Assembly (NCBI GenBank): GCA_003248755.1 | Contig: QFQW01000037.1 | Span: 1 to 32,513 of the forward strand | Length of the DNA: 32,513 nt | Source: Chryseobacterium sp. | Lineage (GTDB): Bacteria > Bacteroidota > Bacteroidia > Flavobacteriales > Weeksellaceae | Direction: 5' to 3' | In this document: positions 15,997-24,246 of the stretch, one piece after another | Layout of the letters: every line of letters begins with the position of its first letter | Numbering within the stretch: the first letter of the stretch is position 1 | The notes under the pieces: model-generated | Database searches by the model: none | What the model was told of the DNA's origin: nothing | What the model saw: only the letters and a program-made list of their open reading frames with translations | Made by a program: the position numbers and the translations under genes

Positions 15997-16515
15997 TTGA
16001 ATCCAATTCTTGATATCGTCGTTCGGTCACTGGCGGTTTACTTTTTTATGGTCATTGCAGTGCGTGTTTTTGGTAAGAACCAATTGTCTCAGCTCAATGC
16101 TGGCGATGTGATTCTTTTATTATTGATAAGTAATGCAGTTCAGAATGCGATGGTTGGTTCCAACAGCAGTCTTGAAGGAGGTATTGTTGCTGCTTTAGTT
16201 TTGTTTATTGCAAACTTTGTCGTAAAGAAATTCATTTTCAAAAATCAGAAAATAAAAGAGTTGATAGAAGACCATCCTTACATCTTGATAAAAGATGGAG
16301 TAGTGTATCCTGAAGTTCTTAGAAAAGTCCAAATCTCAGAAGACGAATTGGAAGAAGCCGTTCACGAACACGGCATCGAAAATGTTTCTGATGTGAAGCT
16401 TGCAATTCTGGAAGTGGATGGAAATATCAGTGTGATTTCAACTGATAAAAGCACGGAACAAACTCATTATTCCAGACATAAAACTAAATTGAAGAGGAAG
16501 TTTAGGAACCTGTAA
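15997..16515 (+). CDS. DUF421 family (YetF-like) membrane protein
   Basis: A 172-residue protein with about three N-terminal membrane segments. RSLAVYFFMVIAVRVFGKNQLSQLNAGDVILLLLISNAVQNAMVG is characteristic of DUF421. A soluble C-terminal domain with HPYILIKDGVVYPEVLRKVQIS, and EVDGNISVIST near the end, also fits. The cellular role is unknown. The start is a TTG codon at 15997: the residues after it match where family members begin, and no in-frame ATG is available nearby. Confidence 0.85.
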   Translation: MNPILDIVVRSLAVYFFMVIAVRVFGKNQLSQLNAGDVILLLLISNAVQNAMVGSNSSLEGGIVAALVLFIANFVVKKFIFKNQKIKELIEDHPYILIKDGVVYPEVLRKVQISEDELEEAVHEHGIENVSDVKLAILEVDGNISVISTDKSTEQTHYSRHKTKLKRKFRNL

Positions 16516-16520
16516 ATTTT

Positions 16521-16733
16521 TTAGAATATTTTTTTGAAAATACCAATAACAATTGCAATAGAGTCCGATATAAGACCACCGTCAATACTTTTTAAATCTT
16601 TGTACGCTTTTCTTTTTTCTTTGAATCTTTTACTTTTCAATTTCCTATTGATATTAAGTAAATCAATCATAGACCAGATGAAACCTACGATGAATACAAT
16701 AATAATAAGAAAAGTTTGAAGCGTCTCGTTCAT
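16521..16733 (-). CDS. Small hypothetical membrane protein
   Basis: A 70-residue frame, not recognised. One clear N-terminal membrane segment (FLIIIVFIVGFIWSMIDLL) is followed by a basic stretch rich in Lys/Arg and a second weakly hydrophobic C-terminus (ISDSIAIVIGIFKKIF). It starts 6 bases after the stop of the DUF2007-like protein on the same strand and is probably the third gene of the pncA unit. It is convergent with the DUF421 gene with only 5 bases between stops and no terminator. Confidence 0.6.
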   Translation of the reverse strand: MNETLQTFLIIIVFIVGFIWSMIDLLNINRKLKSKRFKEKRKAYKDLKSIDGGLISDSIAIVIGIFKKIF

Positions 16734-16739
16734 TAGATT

Positions 16740-17429
16740 CTAGTTATTTTTATAAATGAAAAAGCAAAACCAAAAAATCGTAAATACAATACTTAAAATG
16801 AAAATTCTTTCACCGTGTTTTCTATCTTGTTCATTAAAGTAATAGACTCTTTCGCCATTAGGAAGTTGCTTTTTGAGCTTCAAAATTACTAAGCTTACTC
16901 CATAACTTATAAAAAGAAAGAAGCTCATAATAAATGAAGCCAAAAACCCAATTACAGAAAAAATGTAACCTAAAGTAATCAGGTTTTTAACTTCTGCCGG
17001 CTTATCATAATTCCTTTTTAAAGATTCTAATCTTTCAGAATTAATCCTTTTTAGTTCATCTTCCGAAATTACAATGCCTCTTTCTTTCAATAGATTTTTT
17101 GCGACTTCATAATCGAATTCATTCCATTCGTCCCTTTTGTAAATGATTTCTTCAAGTTCTTCATCACTGAATTCTTTGAGATAATAATCTTCAGGAATTG
17201 TCACATTTTTAGAATAATATTCGGTAATCAATTGTTCTGCTTTCTCAAAATCAGATTTTTCAATAATGATTTGATATTCGATTTTACTTTGATCAGTAAC
17301 AAAACTTCCATCAAAATATTTTTCATTATCAATTAATTCATAATCAATAGAATTATCCTTCAAAACCGAAGCTATTTCTTCGATGATTGATTTGTTGAGA
17401 CTTTTTCTGAGAATAGCTTGATTTTCCAT
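16740..17429 (-). CDS. DUF2007-like membrane protein
   Basis: 229 residues. The N-terminal part (about 8-70, with LKDNSIDYELIDNE and a two-strand/helix pattern ending FEKAEQLITEYY) resembles the DUF2007 putative signal-transducing fold. Then comes a repeat-like segment EFSDEELEEIIYKRDEW...EVAKNLLKERGI (about 88-118), then two or three membrane helices (about 147-182 and 205-226). Function is unknown. Its ATG overlaps the pncA stop codon (TAATG), indicating translational coupling. A related short motif (helix with A-E-LK/LL-R) appears in the membrane protein at 24247-24747. Confidence 0.75.
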   Translation of the reverse strand: MENQAILRKSLNKSIIEEIASVLKDNSIDYELIDNEKYFDGSFVTDQSKIEYQIIIEKSDFEKAEQLITEYYSKNVTIPEDYYLKEFSDEELEEIIYKRDEWNEFDYEVAKNLLKERGIVISEDELKRINSERLESLKRNYDKPAEVKNLITLGYIFSVIGFLASFIMSFFLFISYGVSLVILKLKKQLPNGERVYYFNEQDRKHGERIFILSIVFTIFWFCFFIYKNN

Positions 17430-18034
17430 TACGCTAAAATAGTAATTCCTTTCTCAGCCAGATCATAAATCGTATTTCTCGCACTGTCTGGCTTAACATT
17501 CACAGCTTTGGTTCCATTGAAATGTAGACAAGTGATAAATCCTGCATTGAAAGAATCAATCGCTGTGAATTTCACACAATAATCAAGAGCTAACCCAACG
17601 ATTTCGACAAGCTGAATGTCGTGATATTTCAAAAAATCTTCCAATCCGGTTTTCATAAAATGATTGTTATCCTGGAAACCGCTGTAGCTGTCAATCTCTA
17701 CATTTTTCCCCTTTTGGATAATATGTGTTACCTTGTCACGATTCAGATCTTTATGAAACTCTGCCCCGAAAGTTCCCTGAACACAATGGTCCGGCCACAT
17801 AAACTGAGGAACACCATTTAGGGATATGGTTTCACCAACATTTTTTCCATTGTTGGATGCGAAACTTTTATGGTCGGCCGGATGCCAGTCTTGGGTCAAA
17901 ACGATTTGGTCATATTCATTTTCTTCCATCAGAAGATTGATATAAGGAATGATGCTGTTGGCTTCCGGAACGGCTAATGCGCCGCCTTCGCAGAAATCAT
18001 TCTGAACATCAACTATAATAAGTGCTTTTTTCAT
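17429..18034 (-). CDS. pncA: Nicotinamidase
   Basis: A 201-residue isochorismatase-fold amidase converting nicotinamide to nicotinate for NAD salvage. The catalytic triad is Asp9 (LIIVDVQND), Lys108 (IIQKGKN) and Cys153 (LALDYCVKFTA). Metal ligands include Asp49, His51 and probably His55 or the His83 region. DSYSGFQDN is also diagnostic. Length is normal. It heads a unit with the two membrane-protein genes downstream. Confidence 0.94.
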   Translation of the reverse strand: MKKALIIVDVQNDFCEGGALAVPEANSIIPYINLLMEENEYDQIVLTQDWHPADHKSFASNNGKNVGETISLNGVPQFMWPDHCVQGTFGAEFHKDLNRDKVTHIIQKGKNVEIDSYSGFQDNNHFMKTGLEDFLKYHDIQLVEIVGLALDYCVKFTAIDSFNAGFITCLHFNGTKAVNVKPDSARNTIYDLAEKGITILA

Positions 18035-18071
18035 ATTTAATTAAATGAATTTTGGGTTATTAAAATACAAA

Positions 18072-18125
18072 ATGTCATTCTAAAAGAATCTTACCAATAA
18101 TGATTTTCTTCTCTCGGAATGACAT
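18072..18125 (-). repeat. Intergenic foldback element, possibly the pruA terminator
   Basis: Arms ATGTCATTC (18072-18080) and GAATGACAT (18117-18125) are exact inverted repeats enclosing a further imperfect pairing (AAAAGAATC region with GATTTTCTT region). It sits between the pruA stop and the pncA start. The arm sequence is like widespread Bacteroidota intergenic palindromes. Confidence 0.55.
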
Positions 18126-18146
18126 ATTGACATTAAAATTTAGAAA

Positions 18147-19772
18147 TTAACCTAAATATGGATATTTGTAATCTTTTGGGGAGACAAAAGTTTCCTTGAT
18201 ACTTCTTACAGACACCCAACGCGTCAAATTCATTTTAGAACCTGCTTTATCATTGGTTCCCGACGCTCTGGAGCCTCCGAAAGGCTGCTGTCCTACAACT
18301 GCTCCGGTTGGCTTGTCATTGATATAGAAGTTTCCGGAAGCATTTTCCAAAGCTTTGTAAGCCTCATCAATCGCATATCTGTCCTGTGCAAAGATAGAAC
18401 CGGTCAAAGAATATTGAGTCGAAGTATCAACCAATTTCAGAGTCTCATTCCATTTTTCATCTTCGTAAACATAAATAGTCAGGACTGGACCAAAGATTTC
18501 CTCAACAATGCTTTCGTAAGACGGATTCGATGTTTCGATAACTGTCGGATGTACAAACCAGCCTTTGGAATCATCATATTTCCCACCGATAATTACTTTT
18601 GCATCGCTAGAAGCTTCGGCTCTGTCGATGTAACCTTTACATTTTTCGAAAGAATTTTTATCGATAACAGCATTTACGAAGTTTGAAGGGTCTTCCGGAG
18701 AACCGATTTTAATCGTTTTGATTTGAGCTTCCATTACGGCTTTCACTTCATTCCAAAGCGATTTTGGAATGTAAGCTCTCGATGCAGCAGAACATTTTTG
18801 TCCTTGATATTCGAAAGCACCTCTCACCAGACCTGTTGCAACTGCCTCAACATTCGCAGAGGGATGAACCATTACGAAGTCTTTTCCACCGGTTTCACCA
18901 ACGATTCTTGGGTAAGATTTGTAGTTATGGATATTATCGCCAATCATTTTCCACATGCCTTGGAAAACCTTTGTAGAACCTGTGAAGTGAAGACCTGCAA
19001 AGTCTGGGTGAGCTAAAACTTTCTCAGCGGTTTCTTTACCATCAGTAAAAATCATATTGATAACGCCATCCGGAAGTCCTGCTTCTTTCAAAACGTCCAT
19101 AATTACTTTTGCTGAATAAACCTGCTTATCAGATGGTTTCCAAACCACAACATTTCCCATCATTGCCATACAAGCCGGCAAGTTTCCGGAGATGGCTGTA
19201 AAGTTGAAAGGCGTAACTGCAAAACAGAATCCTTCAAGCGGTCTGTATTCTACACGATTCCAGATTCCTTTGTCAGAAACAGGCTGCTCAGCATAAAGTT
19301 CGGTCATAAATTCTACATTGAAACGCAGGAAATCTATGAACTCGCAAGCAGAATCAATCTCAGCCTGATGAACGTTTTTTGATTGTCCAATCATTGTTGC
19401 CGCGTTGATAACATCTCTGTAAGGTCCGGCCAAAAGGTCAGCCGCTTTCAGGAAAATTGCAGCTCTCTGTTCCCAACCAAGTGTATTCCATTTTGCTTTT
19501 GCAGCAAGAGCGGCTTCTATGGCCTGGTCAACGTGGGACATATCGCCTTCGTAATAGAAACCAAAATCGTGCTGATGGTCTTGTGGCGAACTTAATTGTA
19601 TTTTTTTGTCTGTTTTTACTTCTTTTCCACCGATCACCATTGGTATCTCGGTTTTTTCTTTCCACATTTTTTTATAAGTGGCAATCAGGCTTTTTACCTC
19701 TTCAGAATTAGGAATGTAAGATTTTACCGGTTCATTTATAACAGCTGGAACCTTGGAAATCGCTTTAGACAT
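18147..19772 (-). CDS. pruA: L-glutamate gamma-semialdehyde (1-pyrroline-5-carboxylate) dehydrogenase
   Basis: A 541-residue aldehyde dehydrogenase oxidising glutamate semialdehyde to glutamate with NAD, the second step of proline breakdown. Catalytic Cys327 is in GQKCSAASRAY, and Glu293 in VGETGGKDF lies 34 residues earlier as in other ALDHs. FAVTPFNFTAISGNLP, VVWKPSDKQ, HFTGSTKVF and QQPFGGSRASGTNDKAG are typical of the P5CDH group. The length matches the monofunctional eukaryote-like/Bacteroidota form. Confidence 0.96.
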   Translation of the reverse strand: MSKAISKVPAVINEPVKSYIPNSEEVKSLIATYKKMWKEKTEIPMVIGGKEVKTDKKIQLSSPQDHQHDFGFYYEGDMSHVDQAIEAALAAKAKWNTLGWEQRAAIFLKAADLLAGPYRDVINAATMIGQSKNVHQAEIDSACEFIDFLRFNVEFMTELYAEQPVSDKGIWNRVEYRPLEGFCFAVTPFNFTAISGNLPACMAMMGNVVVWKPSDKQVYSAKVIMDVLKEAGLPDGVINMIFTDGKETAEKVLAHPDFAGLHFTGSTKVFQGMWKMIGDNIHNYKSYPRIVGETGGKDFVMVHPSANVEAVATGLVRGAFEYQGQKCSAASRAYIPKSLWNEVKAVMEAQIKTIKIGSPEDPSNFVNAVIDKNSFEKCKGYIDRAEASSDAKVIIGGKYDDSKGWFVHPTVIETSNPSYESIVEEIFGPVLTIYVYEDEKWNETLKLVDTSTQYSLTGSIFAQDRYAIDEAYKALENASGNFYINDKPTGAVVGQQPFGGSRASGTNDKAGSKMNLTRWVSVRSIKETFVSPKDYKYPYLG

Positions 19773-19793
19773 AATTTTAATTTTAGATTTTTA

Positions 19794-19801
19794 CAAATTT
19801 A
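19794..19801 (-). promoter_or_regulatory. Putative -7 element for pruA
   Basis: CAAATTTA on the plus strand is TAAATTTG on the minus strand, fitting TAnnTTTG, with the motif ending 21 bases before the pruA ATG. Confidence 0.45.
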
Positions 19802-19983
19802 CGATAAGGATTTTAAAAGAACAATCGAATCCAATTGTTTTATTTTATTAAAATTATTTTTGACTTTAAATTACATTTAATCAGTATTTTAAAGTTAGGG
19901 TAGATTGAAAATTCAGATTTTAATTGTAATTAATTATTTGCAAAATTTGTTTTTATTTTTTACGAAATTTGCATTCGGCTTCT

Positions 19984-19991
19984 TAACTTTG
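19984..19991 (+). promoter_or_regulatory. Putative -7 element for the AEC transporter
   Basis: TAACTTTG fits TAnnTTTG and lies 20 bases before the start codon. The remainder of the divergent spacer (19802-19983) is AT-rich with no further element that I can support. Confidence 0.42.
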
Positions 19992-20011
19992 CAGGGTCAA
20001 ATTTCTATAGG

Positions 20012-20920
20012 ATGATAAATTTTGTATTGATTGTAGTTTGCGTAGTTGCAGGAATGATTTTCAAATCAACCAAAACGATACATCCAGATGCGCACAAAGG
20101 CATCAATACTTGGCTTCTCTATATTGCCTTACCTGCAGTTTCTTTCAAATATCTTCCCAAAGTAGAATGGTCCTGGGAAATGCTTTTTCCTATTTTGAGT
20201 ACGGTTTTGACAGCGATTGGCGGCTGGGCTTTTATGTTGCTTTACAGTCGAATAAAAAACTATTCAGCCAGGTCAAGAAGTACGATGGAGCTGGCAAGCG
20301 GTTATAGTAACACGTCTTTTATCGGATTTCCTTTGATAACTGCTTTTTACGGAGAAAAATATCTGAGTATTGCTATTATCTGTGACCAGACGATGTTCCT
20401 GATGCTCTCTACAATGGGAATTATCGCAGCTTTGAGAGGTGGCAGTAAAACCGGAAAAGTAGATTCCAAATTCATTCTTAAAAGACTTTTTACATTTCCT
20501 CCGTTTATAGGATGTATCAGTGCATTGATTTTATCACAGTTTATCAATCTTGATTTTGCAGAGCCAATGTTTGACAAGCTGGCTTCAACAGTCGCCCCTT
20601 TGGCTTTGTTTTCCGTGGGGTTGCAATTGAAATTCAATGGATGGAGAAAACTGATTCCTCAGATTTCCACATCAATGCTTTATAAATTGATTTTAACGCC
20701 TATAATGGTTTTAATATTGGCAATCGTTTTTGGAATCAAAGGGGATATTGCAAAAATCAGCATTTTTGAAGCAGCGATGCCAACTGTCATTACTTCCAGC
20801 ATCATTGCAGAACAGTACAGGCTGAATACGAAACTCATCAATCTAATCATCGGAATAAGCATCCTTGTTGGTTTTGTGACAACAGGAATCTGGTTTGAGA
20901 TTATTGAGTTTTTATTCTAG
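20012..20920 (+). CDS. AEC family (auxin efflux carrier-like) transporter
   Basis: A 302-residue integral membrane protein with about ten hydrophobic segments arranged as two halves, as in the AEC/BASS-like transporters. Features include the N-terminal INTWLLYIALPAVSFKYL, SGYSNTSFIGFPLITAFYG in the middle (the conserved N-x-G-F-x-x-P pattern), and AAMPTVITSSIIAEQY near the end. These carriers usually export or exchange carboxylates or amino acids; the substrate cannot be told here. It is divergent from pruA. Confidence 0.88.
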   Translation: MINFVLIVVCVVAGMIFKSTKTIHPDAHKGINTWLLYIALPAVSFKYLPKVEWSWEMLFPILSTVLTAIGGWAFMLLYSRIKNYSARSRSTMELASGYSNTSFIGFPLITAFYGEKYLSIAIICDQTMFLMLSTMGIIAALRGGSKTGKVDSKFILKRLFTFPPFIGCISALILSQFINLDFAEPMFDKLASTVAPLALFSVGLQLKFNGWRKLIPQISTSMLYKLILTPIMVLILAIVFGIKGDIAKISIFEAAMPTVITSSIIAEQYRLNTKLINLIIGISILVGFVTTGIWFEIIEFLF

Positions 20921-20922
20921 GT

Positions 20923-21069
20923 TTTTATCGCAAAGTTTAATAATGAAGTTTTTTAAGAAGGCAGAATAAACAATTTGATTTTAAAAGTCGATTCTTTAGC
21001 TTGAATTTAAAAACCACAAAAGTCACAAAAGATACAGTTGCCTATTTTCTCTTGTGACGTTTGTGGTTT
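20923..21069. repeat. Composite intergenic repeat with a large hairpin, between convergent genes
   Basis: Starts with TTTTATCGCAAAGT (20923-20936), which recurs in inverted orientation at 23741-23754. It ends with an 18-position stem: AAACCACAAA (21011-21020) pairs with TTTGTGGTTT (21060-21069), then one mismatch, then GTCACAA (21022-21028) pairs with TTGTGAC (21052-21058). The loop is about 23 nt. It probably also terminates the AEC and hemolysin III transcripts. Confidence 0.65.
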
Positions 21070-21083
21070 AATATTTTAGTTTT

Positions 21084-21719
21084 TTACGGCAGAATAAAAA
21101 AGAAAACCGCACAAAAATGCATAATACTTCCGCCTAAAACGAACAGATGCCAAATGGGGTGGTAGAAAGGTTTTCTGTCTTTAGCATAAAAATAGATCCC
21201 GAACGTATAGCACAATCCTCCCAGAATGATCAACGTTAATGCACCTGTGGAAAGATTCTCTATCATTGGTTTGATAGCGATAATGGCAGCCCAACCCATC
21301 AAAGCATAGAGAGAAAGTGAGATTTTTTCATTATTCCGCAGTGGAGAAAATTTAAAAATAAAACCGATCAAAGCCATTCCCCAAATTACACCAAACATAC
21401 TCCAGCCCCAGGCGCCTTTAAGACCGAGAAGTGCGATCGGTGTGTAGGTTCCGGCAATCAGAAGATAGATGCTGAGATGGTCTATCTTCTGGCAGATCTT
21501 CTTCCATTTCAGTTTGTAAACAGCGTGGTAAATAGTGGAAGCAGAGTAGAGTGTGATCAAACTCAATCCAAAAACTAAAGATGATGCAATTGCAATAGAA
21601 TTTTCACTAATAGCCGAATAAACAATCATAAGAACCAGAGCCACAAAAGATAGAACAGCCCCAAAACCGTGTGTAATCACATTATAAAATTCTTCTTTTT
21701 TTCTATTCTTCTTCGGCAT
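21084..21719 (-). CDS. Hemolysin III family (PAQR/TrhA-like) membrane protein
   Basis: A 211-residue protein with seven predicted membrane helices. It carries the family's zinc-site motifs: the early FYNVITHGFGA with His, SASTIYHAV in the second/third helix region, and HPIWHLFVLGGSIMHF at the end. Bacterial members affect membrane fluidity or are annotated as hemolysin III; the name does not prove hemolysis. It is convergent with the AEC transporter and divergent from dacB. Confidence 0.9.
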   Translation of the reverse strand: MPKKNRKKEEFYNVITHGFGAVLSFVALVLMIVYSAISENSIAIASSLVFGLSLITLYSASTIYHAVYKLKWKKICQKIDHLSIYLLIAGTYTPIALLGLKGAWGWSMFGVIWGMALIGFIFKFSPLRNNEKISLSLYALMGWAAIIAIKPMIENLSTGALTLIILGGLCYTFGIYFYAKDRKPFYHPIWHLFVLGGSIMHFCAVFFFILP

Positions 21720-21863
21720 AATCTTGATTTTGAAGTAAAGTTAGGGATTAAACTTTTTTGTAACGGAATTAATATTGCTTTTAACAAGAATTTAAATGTT
21801 ACGAGCATAATTTGTCTTGCGAATTTTGAGTTAGAAAGCCATTTTAACCCAACTAAAAGTACG

Positions 21864-22074
21864 AAGGTTTCAAACATTTGTAGGAAACTATTGGAGACTT
21901 CGAGAGATTACAAACATATCTGTTTTAAACCAACGGAGAATTCCGGAGCTTTCCAACAACTTGCAGGAAACTTCCGTAGATGTCAGGAGGTCACAAACAA
22001 GCTTGTTTGTAATAAACGGAGCACTCCGGAGGTTTGTTTCACTATTGCCTGCAACCTCTGGAGATTATTTGTCA
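21864..22074. repeat. Degenerate 83-bp tandem repeat, about 2.5 copies, upstream of dacB
   Basis: Copy 1 spans about 21864-21946, copy 2 about 21947-22029, and a partial copy 3 about 22030-22074. Matching landmarks recur 82-83 bases apart: TTGTAGGAAACT at 21878 and TTGCAGGAAACT at 21961; CGGAGAATTCCGGA at 21934 and CGGAGCACTCCGGA at 22017; then AGGTTTG at 22030. Copy 2 contains the perfect 18-bp palindrome ACAAACAAGCTTGTTTGT (21993-22010). The block is more GC-rich than its surroundings and is probably non-coding. The remainder of the 408-bp spacer holds only the dacB promoter. Confidence 0.75.
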
Positions 22075-22105
22075 AAAGCATCAATGTTTTAATATCTAAA
22101 ATTCT

Positions 22106-22113
22106 TAGTTTTG
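22106..22113 (+). promoter_or_regulatory. Putative -7 element for dacB
   Basis: TAGTTTTG fits TAnnTTTG and lies 14 bases before the chosen ATG at 22128. This supports that start over the upstream extension of the frame. Confidence 0.42.
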
Positions 22114-22127
22114 ATAAAAATTCAGAA

Positions 22128-23501
22128 ATGAAGAATCTTCTCATTATTCCTATATTAATTTCCCAAGTTTATTTCTCACAATCGGTTTCTGACCAACTGG
22201 ACAAATCTTTGAAAGAAATGCTGTCAACGTCAAATGCTTTGTCGGCCAATCTTTCTTTCTATGTTTCGGACGAAAATGGAAACTTGATTTATGAATATAA
22301 TGGTAACAAAGGACTTTCTACGGCAAGTACACAGAAGATTTTTACATCGGCGGCGGCCTTGGAAACGCTTGGAAAGAATTATCAGTTCAAAACAACAGCT
22401 TCATATTCCGGGAAGATATCTAATGGAACTTTGGATGGTGATTTTTACATCACTTCCAATGGCGACCCGACTTTGGGAAGCTGGCGTTGGGAAAATTATA
22501 AGCCGGAAAACTTCAAACAACAATTATTAGAAGCTATCAAGAAATCTGGAATCAAAAAAATTTCAGGTAACCTGATTGTTGATGATTCATATTTCGATTT
22601 TCAAAGTACGCCTGGCGGTTGGCCTTGGAACGATTTGGGGAATTATTACGGAGCAGGAACTTTTGGCGTGAACTGGAGAGAGAATCAGTTTGATATTAAT
22701 ATTAATGGAAACCAATTCAAGAGTTTTTCCTATGATTTGGATAATGTGAATTGGATTAATGAATTGAAAACCGGAGGGAATTCTGACCAGAGTCTAATTT
22801 TCACAGCTCCACATTCGGAAACTGCAATGATTAACGGAACTTTACCGGCAGGAAAGGTATCTACAGTTTCCGGAGCGACACCCAACCCACCAATGCAATT
22901 GGCCGTCGAAATCCAAAAACTTTTAGGAGAAAACGGAATTTCCGTTTCAGGTGAAACAACAACTTATTACAATGAGAAATTGGCTGGAAAATCTATTTCC
23001 AAAACACCAACTCAAAATCAAATTTTAGAATACAAATCACCAACATTGGACAAAATCGTTTATTGGTTCTTGAGAAAAAGTATCAATCTTTATGGAGAAA
23101 CATTAATCAAAACGATGGCTAAAGAAAAACGAAATAATCCAAGCTTTGAAACAGGTGTTGACTTACTAAAAGACTTTTGGAAGTCCAAGGGAATCAATCC
23201 AATGATGATAAACTTTGCCGATGGAAGTGGTCTTTCTCCACAGAATTATGTCTCTGCAAAGGCTCAGGTTCAGGCCCTTCTGTATGCTAAGAAACAAAAC
23301 TGGTTCGATGCTTTCTATGAGGGTTTCCCTACCCAGAACGGAATCAAAATGAAAAGCGGAACTATCAAAGACAGTAAGTCTTTTGCAGGTTATCAGACTT
23401 CCAAAAGTGGTAAGAACTATGTGTTTTCCATTATTCTTAATAATTATCAGGGTGGAAGTATCAGTAATGCTTTGTTTAAGATTTTGGATAATTTGAAGTA
23501 A
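22128..23501 (+). CDS. dacB: D-alanyl-D-alanine carboxypeptidase/endopeptidase, PBP4 (S13) family
   Basis: A 457-residue periplasmic penicillin-binding protein that trims or cleaves peptidoglycan cross-links. The signal peptide is MKNLLIIPILISQVYFSQS. The active-site tetrad SxxK is in STASTQKIFTSAA, the SxN motif is probably the SIN of RKSINLYGETL, and the KSG triad is in IKMKSGTIKD. NFADGSGLSPQNYVS is characteristic of class C PBPs. The frame stays open back to 21669, but those 153 codons run through the tandem repeat and have no signal peptide, so the ATG at 22128 is used. Confidence 0.92.
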   Translation: MKNLLIIPILISQVYFSQSVSDQLDKSLKEMLSTSNALSANLSFYVSDENGNLIYEYNGNKGLSTASTQKIFTSAAALETLGKNYQFKTTASYSGKISNGTLDGDFYITSNGDPTLGSWRWENYKPENFKQQLLEAIKKSGIKKISGNLIVDDSYFDFQSTPGGWPWNDLGNYYGAGTFGVNWRENQFDININGNQFKSFSYDLDNVNWINELKTGGNSDQSLIFTAPHSETAMINGTLPAGKVSTVSGATPNPPMQLAVEIQKLLGENGISVSGETTTYYNEKLAGKSISKTPTQNQILEYKSPTLDKIVYWFLRKSINLYGETLIKTMAKEKRNNPSFETGVDLLKDFWKSKGINPMMINFADGSGLSPQNYVSAKAQVQALLYAKKQNWFDAFYEGFPTQNGIKMKSGTIKDSKSFAGYQTSKSGKNYVFSIILNNYQGGSISNALFKILDNLK

Positions 23502-23518
23502 ACAATAAAATGTTGAAA

Positions 23519-23585
23519 CACTTCGACACCGCTCAGTGTGACATCTGTAATAGTAAGCGCTTTTGTCAGTCTGAGGTTCTCGAAG
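23519..23585. repeat. Imperfect inverted repeat of the CTTCGACA..CTCAG type
   Basis: CTTCGACACCGCTCAG (from 23521) with following GTGTGAC is answered by GTCAGTCTGAGGTTCTCGAAG at 23565-23585 in inverted orientation, forming a hairpin of about 21 imperfect pairs. It follows dacB by about 20 bases. Confidence 0.6.
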
Positions 23586-23608
23586 ACATTTAAATAAAAT
23601 ATTAGAAT

Positions 23609-23754
23609 TTAACGCAAAGGCACAAAAGGCTAATACCTATAATGCTTTTCAAGGCACAAAGATTTTAACTTCGTTAAAATTTTAAAATGGAAGATTTTAT
23701 TTTTGCGACTTTTACTAAATTAATTTTAAATATTTTCACGACTTTGCGATAAAA
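23609..23754. repeat. Second copy of the CGCAAAG/cACAAAAG dispersed element
   Basis: TTTAACGCAAAG (23609-23620), followed by GCACAAAAGG, faces ACTTTGCGATAAAA (23741-23754) in inverted orientation. The right arm equals the reverse complement of 20923-20936. In between is another GGCACAAAG and an AT-rich stretch. The element ends 4 bases before the deoxyinosine glycosylase start, so it contains that gene's promoter region. Confidence 0.55.
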
Positions 23755-23758
23755 CAAA

Positions 23759-24244
23759 ATGAACAGAATCAATTCTTTTCCTCCAATTGTAGATGAACAC
23801 TCAGAAATTCTGATTCTCGGTTCGGTTCCGGGTGTGAAATCTTTGGAAATGCAGCAATATTATGCACATCCTCAAAATCAGTTCTGGAAATTGATGTTTT
23901 ATCTTTTTGATACAGAATTTTCGACCGATTATCATACAAGATTAGAATTACTGAAAACGAATAAAGTCGCACTTTGGGATGTTATAGAAAGCTGTGAAAG
24001 AAAAGGCAGTCTGGATACAGAAATCAAAGATGAAATTGATAATAATATCCCTGAACTAATCGAAAATCATCCCAACATCAAAACTATCTTCTGTAACGGG
24101 CAAAAGTCTTACAAAAACCTTTTGAAGATTCTAGGCAAGAATTTCAAAATTCCGATTCTCGTTTTGCCTTCTACAAGTCCGCTTCATACGGTAAAGTTTG
24201 AGGAGAAATTGGAGAGCTGGAAAGTGATTAAGGATTATTTATAG
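23759..24244 (+). CDS. DNA-deoxyinosine glycosylase (UDG superfamily, family 6)
   Basis: A 161-residue DNA repair glycosylase. ILILGSVPGVKSLEMQQYY followed by AHPQNQFWKLMF is the family 6 (hypoxanthine-DNA glycosylase) active-site region, VALWDVIESCERKGSLD follows as expected, and the C-terminal LPSTSPLH is the second catalytic loop. In the family it removes hypoxanthine arising from adenine deamination. It ends only 2 bases from the stop of the convergent gene. Confidence 0.87.
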   Translation: MNRINSFPPIVDEHSEILILGSVPGVKSLEMQQYYAHPQNQFWKLMFYLFDTEFSTDYHTRLELLKTNKVALWDVIESCERKGSLDTEIKDEIDNNIPELIENHPNIKTIFCNGQKSYKNLLKILGKNFKIPILVLPSTSPLHTVKFEEKLESWKVIKDYL

Positions 24245-24246
24245 AA

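Noticed and set aside
21084..21719. Hemolytic toxin
   Set aside because: The hemolysin III name is historical; the sequence is a PAQR-type seven-helix membrane protein.
21864..22074. CRISPR-like array
   Set aside because: Units are 83 bp, degenerate over their whole length, and have no constant repeat with variable spacers. No cas genes are present.
21669..22127. Open frame extending dacB upstream by 153 codons
   Set aside because: It starts inside the hemolysin III gene, runs through the tandem repeat, lacks a signal peptide, and a good signal peptide plus -7 motif exist at 22106-22128.
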